Source: Thermoanaerobaculaceae bacterium (lineage in GTDB: Bacteria > Acidobacteriota > Thermoanaerobaculia > Thermoanaerobaculales > Thermoanaerobaculaceae). Taken from it: 62,754 nt of DNA. The translations under genes were made by a program, and so were the position numbers. The DNA lies in the NCBI GenBank assembly GCA_013388425.1, contig JACADV010000073.1, positions 1 to 62,754 of the forward strand. Reading direction: 5' to 3'. The notes below the pieces were generated by a model. That model was not told the origin of the DNA and made no database searches. It worked only from the letters and a program-made list of their open reading frames with translations. Position 1 is the first letter of the stretch. The number at the start of each line of letters is the position of its first letter. Below are positions 9,611-17,043 of this stretch, one piece after another.

Positions 9611-10567
9611 ATGCCAACTGCCGACTGGGGTGCGGTGCTCGCCAGGCTCGGTTCCTCCCGTGGCGCCGGCCTGGAGGTGAGCGAAGGGGTGCCCTTGGCG
9701 GGGCGAACCACCTTCAAGATTGGCGGTCCTGCCCGGGTGGTGGCCAGGTGTCGCTCGCGGGAGGCGGTCCTGGCCTGCCTCGCCACCTGTGGGGAGGCGG
9801 GTGTGCCGTGGCTGGTGCTGGGGCTAGGCGGCAACGTGCTGGTGCCCGATGCCGGCCTGGACGCCGTGGTGCTGGTGCTGGAGGGGGAGCTGGCGGGGTT
9901 GGAGCGGCGCGGCCCCCGGTTCCTGGTGGGGGGCGGGTTGCCGCTGGCCAAGCTGGTGCGCGCAGCGGTGGATGCCAGTCTGGCGGGCGTGGAGTGTCTC
10001 GGTGGCATCCCAGCCACCGTGGGAGGGGCGCTGGCGGGCAACGCCGGTGCCTACGGCCAGGAGATCCTGGACGTTCTCGACTGGGCGGAAGTGGTGGACG
10101 GAGAGGGGCAGGTGCGCCGCATGGAGCGGTGGGAGATCGAGGGGGGGTACCGGTGGAGTGTCCTCGGTACAGGACGGGTGGTGACCACGGCCGAGTTCGT
10201 CCTCGTGCCCGAGCGGCCAGAGGTCCTGGCGGAGCGGGTTCGCCTCGCGCGGGAACGGCGGCGGGCGGCCATCCCCCCCGAACCCTCCGCGGGCAGCATC
10301 TTCCGCAACCCGCCGGGGGACCACGCGGGCCGGCTCCTGGAGCTGGTGGGGTGCAAGGGGCTGCGCCGGGGTGGTGCGATGGTCTCGCAGCAGCACGCCA
10401 ACGTCATCGTGAACCTGGGGGGAGCCAGCGCGGCTGACGTGCGGGAGCTGATCGCCGAGATGGCCCGGCGGGTGCGGGAGCGCTTCGACGTGGTGCTGGA
10501 GCTGGAGGTGAAGGTGCTGGAGCCGGACGGCTCGGTGACGGCTCGCCCTCCCCACGACCTTGCATGA
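9611..10567 (+). CDS. murB: UDP-N-acetylenolpyruvoylglucosamine reductase
   Basis: A 318-residue FAD enzyme that reduces UDP-GlcNAc-enolpyruvate to UDP-MurNAc in the cytoplasm, the second committed step of peptidoglycan synthesis. Landmarks: TTFKIGGPA (FAD-binding) near residue 33, [31 protein letters not shown], the catalytic-serine motif [10 protein letters not shown] and the C-terminal glutamate region [12 protein letters not shown]. The SAGS(I/V)F(R/K)NP form is that of type II MurB proteins. The start at ATG 9611 gives a normal N-terminus but has no good Shine-Dalgarno site. A strong one (GGAGGAGG, 9540-9547) instead precedes a GTG at 9556 that is out of frame with murB. The next gene, acpP, begins 59 bases downstream. 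No other mur genes are in the window. Confidence 0.92.
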   Translation: MPTADWGAVLARLGSSRGAGLEVSEGVPLAGRTTFKIGGPARVVARCRSREAVLACLATCGEAGVPWLVLGLGGNVLVPDAGLDAVVLVLEGELAGLERRGPRFLVGGGLPLAKLVRAAVDASLAGVECLGGIPATVGGALAGNAGAYGQEILDVLDWAEVVDGEGQVRRMERWEIEGGYRWSVLGTGRVVTTAEFVLVPERPEVLAERVRLARERRRAAIPPEPSAGSIFRNPPGDHAGRLLELVGCKGLRRGGAMVSQQHANVIVNLGGASAADVRELIAEMARRVRERFDVVLELEVKVLEPDGSVTARPPHDLA

Positions 10568-10581
10568 GGGGGGAGCCTGTG

Positions 10582-10603
10582 CTACAAATCCAGCCTGTTG
10601 TAG
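10582..10603. promoter_or_regulatory. Inverted repeat in the acpP promoter region
   Basis: CTACAA (10582-10587) and TTGTAG (10598-10603) are exact inverted copies 10 bases apart. The left arm is part of TGC-TACAAA, which could be an extended -10 element for acpP. A repeat of this form could be an operator for a fatty-acid regulator. It does not match the FapR consensus that I know. Confidence 0.35.
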
Positions 10604-10626
10604 ATGGACAGCGAGGGAGAGACCGC

Positions 10627-10866
10627 ATGAACATCGAACAGAAGGTCAAGGACATCATCGTGCAGCAGCTCGGCGTGGCCCCGGAGAAGGTGAAGCCCGA
10701 AGCCGCCTTCGTCGAGGACCTGGGGGCCGACTCCCTGGACACCGTGGAGCTGGTCATGGCGTTCGAGGAGGAGTTCGGGGTGGAGATCCCCGACGATGCG
10801 GCCGAGAAGATCCGCACCGTCGCCGACGCCATCGCGTACCTCAAGGAGCACGTCAAGGAGGCGTGA
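10627..10866 (+). CDS. acpP: Acyl carrier protein
   Basis: A 79-residue acidic acyl carrier protein. It carries growing acyl chains as thioesters on a 4'-phosphopantetheine arm attached to the serine of the GADSLD motif (Ser37). The protein shows the standard four-helix pattern: [13 protein letters not shown], the [17 protein letters not shown] helix II that contacts the fatty-acid enzymes, and a C-terminal [11 protein letters not shown] helix. A GGGAGA Shine-Dalgarno sequence precedes the ATG by 5 bases. Its stop codon overlaps the start of fabF (TGATG), so the two are translationally coupled, as is common for this gene pair. Confidence 0.97.
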   Translation: MNIEQKVKDIIVQQLGVAPEKVKPEAAFVEDLGADSLDTVELVMAFEEEFGVEIPDDAAEKIRTVADAIAYLKEHVKEA

Positions 10867-12104
10867 TGAGTCGCCGGGTGGTCATCACCGGCGTCGGTCT
10901 CGTGTCCCCGCTGGGGGTGGGGACCGAGGCGACCTGGCAGGGGTTGGTGGCCGGTCGGAGCGGTATTGGCCCCATCACCCGGTTCGACACCACCGATTTC
11001 CCCGTGCGCATCGCCGCGGAGGTGAAGGGGTTCCAGGCGGACACCTGGCTGGAGCCGAAGGAGGCCCGGAAGTTCGACCTCTTCGTTCACTACGCCGTGG
11101 CGGCCGCGGACCTGGCGCTGGCGGGCTCGGGCTACACCATCACGGCCGAGAACGCCACGCGCGTGGGCGTGGTGATCGGTTCCGGGATCGGCGGGCTGCC
11201 GAGCATCCAGGAAAACCACAGGATCTTGCTGGAGCGAGGGCCGCGCCGGATTTCCCCGTTCTTCATCCCCGGCAGCATTGTCAACATGCCCTCCGGGCTC
11301 GTCTCCATCCGCACCGGCGCCAAGGGGCCTAACAGCGCCACCTGTACCGCCTGCTCCACCGGCGCCCACGCCATCGGCGACGCGTACCTGTACATCAAGC
11401 ACGGCTACTGCGACGCGGCGCTGTGCGGGGGGGCAGAGGCGGTGATCACGCCGCTGGCGGTGGGTGGGTTTGCGTCCATGCGGGCGCTCTCTACCCGCAA
11501 CGACGAGCCCGAGCGGGCCTCGCGACCGTGGGACCGGGATCGGGACGGGTTTGTGATGGGCGAGGGAGCGGGTGTGGTGTTCCTGGAAGAGCTCTCTTCG
11601 GCGCGCCGCCGCAACGCCCCCATCCTCTGCGAGGTGCTTGGCTTCGGGATGACCGGCGACGCGTTCCACATCACCGCTCCTGCCGAGGATGCGGACGGGC
11701 CTGCGCGGGTCATGGCGGCAGCGCTGGCCGACGCCGGGGTTGCCCCGGAGGCGGTGGACTACATCAACGCCCACGGGACCTCCACCCCGCACAACGACCG
11801 CATCGAGACGTTGGCGATCAAGAGGGTGTTCGGCGAGCACGCCTACCAGCTCTCGATCTCGTCCACCAAGTCGGCCACCGGCCACCTGCTGGGGGCCGCT
11901 GGCGGACTGGAGACTGGGATCACGGCTCTCGCCGTGGCCAACGACCTGGTGCCGCCCACGCTCAACCTGGACCATCCGGAGGAGGGGTGCGATCTGGACT
12001 ACACGCCGCACCAGCCGCGCCGCCGCGAGATCCGGGTGGCGATCTCCAACTCCTTCGGGTTTGGCGGCACCAACGCCTGCATCGTGCTCGGCAAGGTGCG
12101 GTGA
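10866..12104 (+). CDS. fabF: 3-oxoacyl-[acyl-carrier-protein] synthase II
   Basis: A 412-residue condensing enzyme that elongates acyl-ACP with malonyl-ACP in type II fatty-acid synthesis. The thiolase-fold catalytic triad is visible: Cys163 in CTACSTGAHA, a histidine in NAHGTSTPHND near 303 and a histidine in KSATGHLLGAAG near 340. The C-terminal NSFGFGGTNA loop is intact. The N-terminal RRVVITGVGLVSPLG is the usual KAS II start. Length is typical of FabF. It overlaps the acpP stop by one base. FabF rather than FabB is chosen from length and the ITGVG start; both are elongating synthases. Confidence 0.95.
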   Translation: MSRRVVITGVGLVSPLGVGTEATWQGLVAGRSGIGPITRFDTTDFPVRIAAEVKGFQADTWLEPKEARKFDLFVHYAVAAADLALAGSGYTITAENATRVGVVIGSGIGGLPSIQENHRILLERGPRRISPFFIPGSIVNMPSGLVSIRTGAKGPNSATCTACSTGAHAIGDAYLYIKHGYCDAALCGGAEAVITPLAVGGFASMRALSTRNDEPERASRPWDRDRDGFVMGEGAGVVFLEELSSARRRNAPILCEVLGFGMTGDAFHITAPAEDADGPARVMAAALADAGVAPEAVDYINAHGTSTPHNDRIETLAIKRVFGEHAYQLSISSTKSATGHLLGAAGGLETGITALAVANDLVPPTLNLDHPEEGCDLDYTPHQPRRREIRVAISNSFGFGGTNACIVLGKVR

Positions 12105-12118
12105 GCGGCCGGGGCGCT

Positions 12119-12147
12119 TTGACAGCTGGTGTCGTTCCTGCTATGAA
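12119..12147 (+). promoter_or_regulatory. Putative etfBA promoter
   Basis: TTGACA (12119-12124), 17 bases, then TATGAA (12142-12147) preceded by TGC, making an extended -10. Transcription would start near 12154, about 48 bases before the etfB ATG. It begins 14 bases after the fabF stop, separating etfBA from the acpP-fabF unit. Confidence 0.55.
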
Positions 12148-12167
12148 TGAGCGCGCATTCAGTTTTG

Positions 12168-12185
12168 CCCGCCGCGGTTGGCGGG
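12168..12185 (+). promoter_or_regulatory. Hairpin in the etfB leader
   Basis: CCCGCC and GGCGGG form a 6-bp stem around a GCGGTT loop, ending a few bases before the GGGGAGGAG Shine-Dalgarno sequence of etfB. It could modulate ribosome access or stabilise the 5' end. Nothing further can be said from sequence. Confidence 0.3.
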
Positions 12186-12201
12186 TGGGGAGGAGAAACC
12201 C

Positions 12202-12996
12202 ATGAACCTGTGTGTGTTGACAGCCCACGTGCCCGACACGGCGTCGGTCATCAAGGTGGGTGCAGCCGGCAACAGGATCGACGAGACGGGTCTCAAGTGG
12301 ATCATCTCGCCCTACGACGAGTACGCCATGGAGGAGGCCCTCAAGCTCAAGGAGGCCCGGGGCGGGACGGTCACCTACATCACCTACGGGCCGGCGCGGG
12401 CCGAGGCAGGGCTGCGCGAGTGCCTGGCACGGGGCGGCGATGCGGCCGTGCACGTGAAGGGGGGCGAGGCCACCTTCGGGGACGCACTGGCGGTGGCGCG
12501 CGTGCTCGCCGCGGCGGTGCGCAAGACGGGCACCTTCGACCTGATCCTGGTGGGGGTGAAGGGGGTCGGCAGCGACAACGGTCTGGTGGGTGCCATGGTG
12601 GCGGAGCTGCTGGACATCCCCCACGTGGCCGGCGTCACCAAGCTGGAAGTGGGGGAGGGGAGCCTCACGGCGCACCGGGAGATCGAGGGGGGAGCCGAGG
12701 TGGTCACGGCGCCTTTGCCCTGCTGCATCACCGCTCAGAAGGGGCTCAACGAGCCCCGCTACCCCTCGCTGAAGGGGATCATGGCGGCAAAGAAGATCCC
12801 CATCCAGGCGTTGTCGGTGGCCGATCTCGGCCTCGACGAGGGGACGCTGGCGGGGGCCGAGGCCGGTTGCCGCTGGCGCGCCCTCTCCCTGCCCCCGGCC
12901 AAGTCGGGTGGCACCATCATCCCGGGCGAAGAGGACCCCGCAGGGGCGGCGCGGCAACTGGCCACGCTCCTGCGCGAGCAGGCGAAGGCCATCTAG
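12202..12996 (+). CDS. etfB: Electron transfer flavoprotein, beta subunit
   Basis: A 264-residue EtfB. With EtfA it forms the soluble FAD/AMP heterodimer that takes electrons from acyl-CoA and other dehydrogenases and passes them to the quinone pool through ETF:quinone oxidoreductase. The family signature ISPYDEYAMEEALKLKE, the AMP-binding VGVKGVGSDNGLVGAMVAELLDIPHV segment and the C-terminal PRYPSLKGIMAAKK region are all present. The length fits the classical (non-bifurcating) group, but that distinction cannot be settled here. The ATG at 12202 follows a strong GGGGAGGAG site; an earlier in-frame ATG at 12178 has none. etfA follows after 11 bases. No dehydrogenase or ETF:quinone oxidoreductase gene is adjacent. 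Confidence 0.94.
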   Translation: MNLCVLTAHVPDTASVIKVGAAGNRIDETGLKWIISPYDEYAMEEALKLKEARGGTVTYITYGPARAEAGLRECLARGGDAAVHVKGGEATFGDALAVARVLAAAVRKTGTFDLILVGVKGVGSDNGLVGAMVAELLDIPHVAGVTKLEVGEGSLTAHREIEGGAEVVTAPLPCCITAQKGLNEPRYPSLKGIMAAKKIPIQALSVADLGLDEGTLAGAEAGCRWRALSLPPAKSGGTIIPGEEDPAGAARQLATLLREQAKAI

Positions 12997-13007
12997 AGGG
13001 GGCGACC

Positions 13008-13979
13008 ATGGCGTGCATCCTCACCTTTGTGGAACAGCGTGACGGCAAGGTTCGGAAGGGTTCTCTCGAGGCGTTGTCCGAGGCCAAGCGGCTGGCCACG
13101 GCCGCCGGCTGGGACGTGTGTGCGGTGCTGGTGGGCAGCGGCATCGAGGGCGAGGCGACGGCCCTCGGCAGCTACGGGGCGTCGGCAGTGTACGTGGTGG
13201 ACGAGGAGCGCTTTGCCCGCTACTCCGCGGAGGGGTACGCGGCAGCGGTGCGGGCGGCAGTGGAACGCTGCCAGCCGGAGGCGCTCTTCCTCTCCGCTAC
13301 GGCCCTGGGGCGCGACCTGTCCGGCCGGCTGGCGGCGCGGCTCCTGGTCGGTTGCATCCCCGACGTGACGGCGCTCAAGCTGGCGGACGGCAAACTGGAG
13401 GCGGTACGACCGGTCTACTCCGGCAAGGCTCTGGCCACGGTGGAGCCCGGCGGCGCCAAGCCGGTCGTCTTCACCCTCCGTCCCAACGTGTTCGCCGCCG
13501 AGGCGGTGGGCGGCACGGCCCGGATCGAAAAGCTCCCCGCCATTCCGGCCGACATTCGCGCCGTGGTGCGGGAGATCGTGGCCACGGGCGGGGGCGAGCT
13601 GGACGTGGCCGAGGCCGACATCATCGTGTCCGGCGGCCGCGGCCTCAAGGGGCCGGAGAACTTCGCCCTCATCAAGGCGCTGGCCGACGCCCTGGGCGGA
13701 GCGGTGGGCGCGTCGCGCGCGGCGGTGGACGCGGGGTGGATCGACCACGCCCACCAGGTAGGCCAAACCGGCAAGGTGGTGTCGCCCTCCCTCTACGTTG
13801 CCTGCGGCATTTCCGGTGCCATCCAGCACCTGGCCGGCATGTCCTCCTCCAAGATCATCGTGGCCATCAACAAGGACCCCGAGGCGCCCATCTTCAAGGT
13901 GGCGGACTACGGGATCGTTGGCGACCTGTTCCAGGTGTTGCCGGCGCTCACCGAGGAGATCAAGAAGCTCAAATCGTAA
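13008..13979 (+). CDS. etfA: Electron transfer flavoprotein, alpha subunit
   Basis: A 323-residue EtfA, the FAD-carrying partner of EtfB. The N-terminal half holds the alpha/beta domain with [27 protein letters not shown]. The C-terminal FAD domain begins near residue 200 with [13 protein letters not shown] and continues with [36 protein letters not shown] and [21 protein letters not shown], all hallmark FAD-binding blocks. Length is normal. It lies 11 bases behind etfB with a GAGGGGG ribosome site overlapping the etfB stop and is followed by a hairpin terminator, so etfBA is a two-gene operon. Confidence 0.95.
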   Translation: MACILTFVEQRDGKVRKGSLEALSEAKRLATAAGWDVCAVLVGSGIEGEATALGSYGASAVYVVDEERFARYSAEGYAAAVRAAVERCQPEALFLSATALGRDLSGRLAARLLVGCIPDVTALKLADGKLEAVRPVYSGKALATVEPGGAKPVVFTLRPNVFAAEAVGGTARIEKLPAIPADIRAVVREIVATGGGELDVAEADIIVSGGRGLKGPENFALIKALADALGGAVGASRAAVDAGWIDHAHQVGQTGKVVSPSLYVACGISGAIQHLAGMSSSKIIVAINKDPEAPIFKVADYGIVGDLFQVLPALTEEIKKLKS

Positions 13980-14009
13980 CTGCAGGGCCTGCAGTCGAGG
14001 CAGTGGTGG

Positions 14010-14038
14010 CGGCGGGGTCGGCATCGGCCCCGCCGTTT
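14010..14038 (+). terminator. Hairpin terminator of etfBA
   Basis: CGGCGGGGTC pairs with GGCCCCGCCG (10 pairs including one U-G) around a GGCATC loop and is followed by TTT. It lies 31 bases after the etfA stop and before the Rrf2 promoter. The T-run is short, so termination may be partial. Confidence 0.6.
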
Positions 14039-14085
14039 GGCTCGAGGCGTTTAGCCGTAGCTCTTGCGTCGGTGGGTCGTGACAC

Positions 14086-14116
14086 TTGACAAACATTACC
14101 TGGCCGATCATATTAT
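14086..14116 (+). promoter_or_regulatory. Promoter of the Rrf2-cydAB operon
   Basis: A perfect TTGACA (14086-14091) is followed by TATTAT (14111-14116) at a 19-base spacing, or by CATATT (14109-14114) at 17. The AT-rich patch stands out in this GC-rich sequence. Rrf2 proteins usually repress their own promoters, so the operator probably overlaps here; I could not identify a clear dyad. Confidence 0.6.
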
Positions 14117-14139
14117 GGCCGCTGGGGGATGGGGGTGCG

Positions 14140-14643
14140 GTGCACGGCATTGGCAGGCAAACCGACTACGCGGCGCGCGTCATCCTGCACCTGGCGATCT
14201 TGCCCGAAGGGGGGCAGGTGTCCATTGCGGAGATTGCCCAGCGGCGTCTGCTGCCCCTCCCCTTCCTGCGGCGGGTGGTGGCGAGGTTGGTGGAAGCTGG
14301 ACTCGTGACCGCCGTGCGTGGGGCTCGCGGCGGCATCTCTTTGGCCCGCCCTGCCTCCGCCATTTCGCTCTTGGACGTGGTGCGGGCAATGGAGGGCGGC
14401 GTGGTGCTGAACCGGTGCGTGGACCAACCCGCCTTCTGCCCGCTGGCAGAGGTGTGCCCGGTGCAGCGGGTGTGGACCCGTCTCACCCGGGAGCTGGAGG
14501 CGAGCCTCGAGGCCGTGCGCTTCGACAAGCTGGCCGACGGTCTCGCCCCCAACGGCAGGAGCGGGCGTGCCGCAAGCCGCGGCCAGATCCCCGCCGCGGC
14601 AGAGGATGGGCAGCAGGGAACGGACAGAAGGAGGGGCGCATGA
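14140..14643 (+). CDS. Rrf2-family transcriptional regulator with three-cysteine cluster motif
   Basis: A 167-residue Rrf2 regulator. The N-terminal winged helix reads GRQTDYAARVILHLA ... SIAEIAQRRLLPLPFLRRVVARLVEAGLV and the wing VRGARGGISLARP. The cluster-binding loop has Cys93, Cys100 and Cys106 (CX6CX5C), the arrangement that holds an Fe-S cluster in IscR/NsrR/RsrR-type members. The last ~35 residues are a polar tail. The GTG at 14140 aligns with the usual Rrf2 N-terminus; the open frame extends back to an ATG at 14086 that sits inside the promoter. The stop overlaps the cydA start (ATGA), so it is co-translated with the cytochrome bd operon. It plausibly tunes the oxidase to oxygen, nitric oxide or cluster status. 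Ligand is inference. Confidence 0.88.
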   Translation: MHGIGRQTDYAARVILHLAILPEGGQVSIAEIAQRRLLPLPFLRRVVARLVEAGLVTAVRGARGGISLARPASAISLLDVVRAMEGGVVLNRCVDQPAFCPLAEVCPVQRVWTRLTRELEASLEAVRFDKLADGLAPNGRSGRAASRGQIPAAAEDGQQGTDRRRGA

Positions 14644-15980
14644 ACGTCTTGACCTTGTCGCGGTTGCAGTTTGCGGTGGCAACGTACTTTCATTTCCTCT
14701 TCGTCCCACTCACCCTGGGACTGTCGCTGCTGGTGGCGATCTTCCAGACCCGTTGGGTGCGCACGGGGGACGAGGACTACAAGCGGATGACCAAGTTTTG
14801 GGGCAAGCTGTTCCTCATCAACTTTGCCATTGGCGTGGTCACCGGCATCACCTTGGAGTTTCAGTTTGGCACCAACTGGTCGCGCTACTCGGCCTTCGTG
14901 GGTGACGTGTTCGGGTCACTCCTGGCCATCGAGGCAACTGCCGCCTTCTTCTTGGAATCCACGTTCATTGCCGTGTGGTTCTTCGGCTGGGACCGGCTGC
15001 CAAAGAAGGTGCACCTGGCTGCCATCTGGCTCGTGGCGGTGGCCTCGAACCTCTCGGCCTTCTGGATCCTGGTGGCCAACGCCTGGATGCAGAGCCCGGT
15101 GGGGTTCGAGATCCGCAACGGCCGGGCTGAACTCACCGACTTTGTGGCCGTCGTGACCCAACGCTTCGCTGTCCTGGAGGTGGTCCACACTCTGGGGGGT
15201 GCCTACATCCTGGCCGGCTTCTTCGTCCTGGGTATTTCCTCCTGGCACCTGCTGCGGCGACAGCACGTGGCGTTCTTCACCAAGTCCTTCCGCATTGCAG
15301 CCGTGTGGACCCTCGTCTTTGCCGTCTTCGAGGTGGCCCAGGGACACATGAACGCCGAGATCCTGGGGAGCAAGCAACCGGTGAAACTCGCGGCCATGGA
15401 AGCCCAGTGGGAGACGCGGCGAGGCGCGCCGATGAACCTCCTCCAGTGGCCGGACGCGGCCAAGGAGCGCAACTCGATCCAGACGCTGTCGGTGCCCAGG
15501 CTCCTCTCGCTCTTGGCCCACTACGATGCCAACGCCGAGGTCAAGGGCCTCAAGGAGGTGCCGCCATCGCTACGCCCGCCGGTGCTGCCCACCTTCCTGT
15601 CGTTCCGCATCATGGTGGGCCTCGCCTTCCTCTTCGTGGCGCTGGCAGTGTGGGCGGTGGCAAGCCGTCGGCAGCCGGTGGAGGCCAGGCCACTCCTGCT
15701 GCGGCTCTTGGTCTGGTCCATCCCGCTGCCGTACGTGGCCAACGAGTTGGGGTGGACGCTCGCCGAGGTGGGGCGCCAACCGTGGATCGTGTACGGGTTG
15801 ATGCAAACTTCCGACGCGGTTTCGCCCATTGCCACCAGCCAGGTGGCGGTGAGTGCCGTGGCGTTCATCCTGGTCTACACGCTTCTGGGGATTGCCGATT
15901 TCTACCTGCTGTTCACCAACGCCCGTCGCGGCCCGGTGAGCGCGGGGAGCGAACCTGCCGCTGCGGTGGCGCAGGTGTAG
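14640..15980 (+). CDS. cydA: Cytochrome bd ubiquinol oxidase subunit I
   Basis: A 446-residue membrane subunit of the bd-type terminal oxidase, which reduces oxygen with quinol and binds hemes b558, b595 and d. Visible marks: LSRLQFAVATYFHFLFVPLTLG with the N-terminal heme-ligand histidine (His18), a second histidine in VVHTLGGAYI, GHMNAE preceding the periplasmic Q-loop, and the GRQPWIVYGLMQTSDAVSP motif. About nine hydrophobic helices are visible. The length is below that of the long-Q-loop E. coli type, so it is a short-Q-loop CydA. A GGAGGGG site lies just upstream and the ATG overlaps the Rrf2 stop by four bases. cydB follows after 11 bases. Confidence 0.95.
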   Translation: MNVLTLSRLQFAVATYFHFLFVPLTLGLSLLVAIFQTRWVRTGDEDYKRMTKFWGKLFLINFAIGVVTGITLEFQFGTNWSRYSAFVGDVFGSLLAIEATAAFFLESTFIAVWFFGWDRLPKKVHLAAIWLVAVASNLSAFWILVANAWMQSPVGFEIRNGRAELTDFVAVVTQRFAVLEVVHTLGGAYILAGFFVLGISSWHLLRRQHVAFFTKSFRIAAVWTLVFAVFEVAQGHMNAEILGSKQPVKLAAMEAQWETRRGAPMNLLQWPDAAKERNSIQTLSVPRLLSLLAHYDANAEVKGLKEVPPSLRPPVLPTFLSFRIMVGLAFLFVALAVWAVASRRQPVEARPLLLRLLVWSIPLPYVANELGWTLAEVGRQPWIVYGLMQTSDAVSPIATSQVAVSAVAFILVYTLLGIADFYLLFTNARRGPVSAGSEPAAAVAQV

Positions 15981-15991
15981 GAGGGGCTGCC

Positions 15992-17020
15992 ATGCTGGAG
16001 ACCATCTGGTTCGTGCTCTGGGGTGTGCTGTGGACGGTGTACTTCGTCCTGGACGGCTTCGACCTGGGCCTGGGTACCCTGCTGCCCTTTTTGGCCCACA
16101 ACGACGCCGAACGGCGGGTGATCTTCAACGTCCAGGGGCCGTTCTGGGACGGGAACGAGGTCTGGCTCCTCACCGCCGGCGGGGCCACCTTTGCGGCGTT
16201 CCCGAAAACCTACGCCGTGATGTTCTCCTCTTTGTACACGCCGCTGATGCTGCTGCTGTTTGCCTTGATCCTGCGCGGCATCTCCTTCGAGATGCGCTCG
16301 AAGGAGCAGGCTCGCTGGTGGCGCACCACGTGGGACACCTGCATGGTGGTGGGATCGTTCCTGCCAGCGCTGCTGTTGGGCGTGGCCTTCGCCAACATCT
16401 TCCAGGGGTTGCCGCTGGACAGTGAAGGCGTGCTCCACGGCAACCTCTTTACCCTCCTCAACCCCTACGGCCTCCTGGGTGGGGTGCTCTTCGTCCTCCT
16501 CTTCACGGTCCACGGTTCCCTCTGGTTGGCGGTGAAGAGCGCTGGGGAGATGCGGGAGCGCGGGGCGCGCATGGCGGCCCGGCTGTGGCTCCCCCTCCTG
16601 GTGGTGGCTGGCGGGTTCCTGGTGGCCACTGCCTTTGCCACCGATCTTTACGCCAACGTTGGCCGCTGGCCGCTGCTGGCTATCTTCCCGCTGCTCGCCG
16701 TGCTGGGGCTGGTGGGGAGTCGCGTCTTCTTGGCCAGGCAGGCGTACGGGAAGGCGTGGGGCGCTTCGGCCGCCACCATTGGCGGGGCCACCGCCTTCGG
16801 TGTGGCCGGCCTCTACCCCCGCCTCCTGCCCTCGAGCCTGGATGCCGGCGCCACGCTCACGGCGTTCAACAGCGCCTCCTCCACCTTGACCCTGTCGATC
16901 ATGCTGGGCGTGGCCGTGGTGTTCGTGCCCCTGGTGCTCGCCTACCAGTTCTGGGTCTACCGCACCTTCTCGTACCCCATCACCCCCGCCGAGGTGGGCA
17001 CCTCGCAGGCCGGGTACTGA
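15992..17020 (+). CDS. cydB: Cytochrome bd ubiquinol oxidase subunit II
   Basis: A 342-residue polytopic partner of CydA. It starts with the family motif LETIWFVLWGVLWTVYFVLDGFDLGLGTLLPF, followed by FNVQGPFWDGNEVWLLTAGGATFAAFPKTYAVMFS and LRGISFEMRSK, all strongly conserved in CydB. Eight or nine membrane helices are apparent. A GGAGGGG Shine-Dalgarno sequence precedes the ATG. No cydX-like small subunit and no cydCD exporter genes follow. The gene ends 23 bases from the convergent ftcD stop. Confidence 0.95.
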   Translation: MLETIWFVLWGVLWTVYFVLDGFDLGLGTLLPFLAHNDAERRVIFNVQGPFWDGNEVWLLTAGGATFAAFPKTYAVMFSSLYTPLMLLLFALILRGISFEMRSKEQARWWRTTWDTCMVVGSFLPALLLGVAFANIFQGLPLDSEGVLHGNLFTLLNPYGLLGGVLFVLLFTVHGSLWLAVKSAGEMRERGARMAARLWLPLLVVAGGFLVATAFATDLYANVGRWPLLAIFPLLAVLGLVGSRVFLARQAYGKAWGASAATIGGATAFGVAGLYPRLLPSSLDAGATLTAFNSASSTLTLSIMLGVAVVFVPLVLAYQFWVYRTFSYPITPAEVGTSQAGY

Positions 17021-17043
17021 GCCCGGCGCCGCCGCCGGCGCCG

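Noticed and set aside
17021-17043. Bidirectional terminator between cydB and ftcD
   Set aside because: The 23-base gap is a repeated GGCGCC/GCCGCC stretch that can fold, but there is no T-run on either strand and many alternative pairings, so I did not list it.
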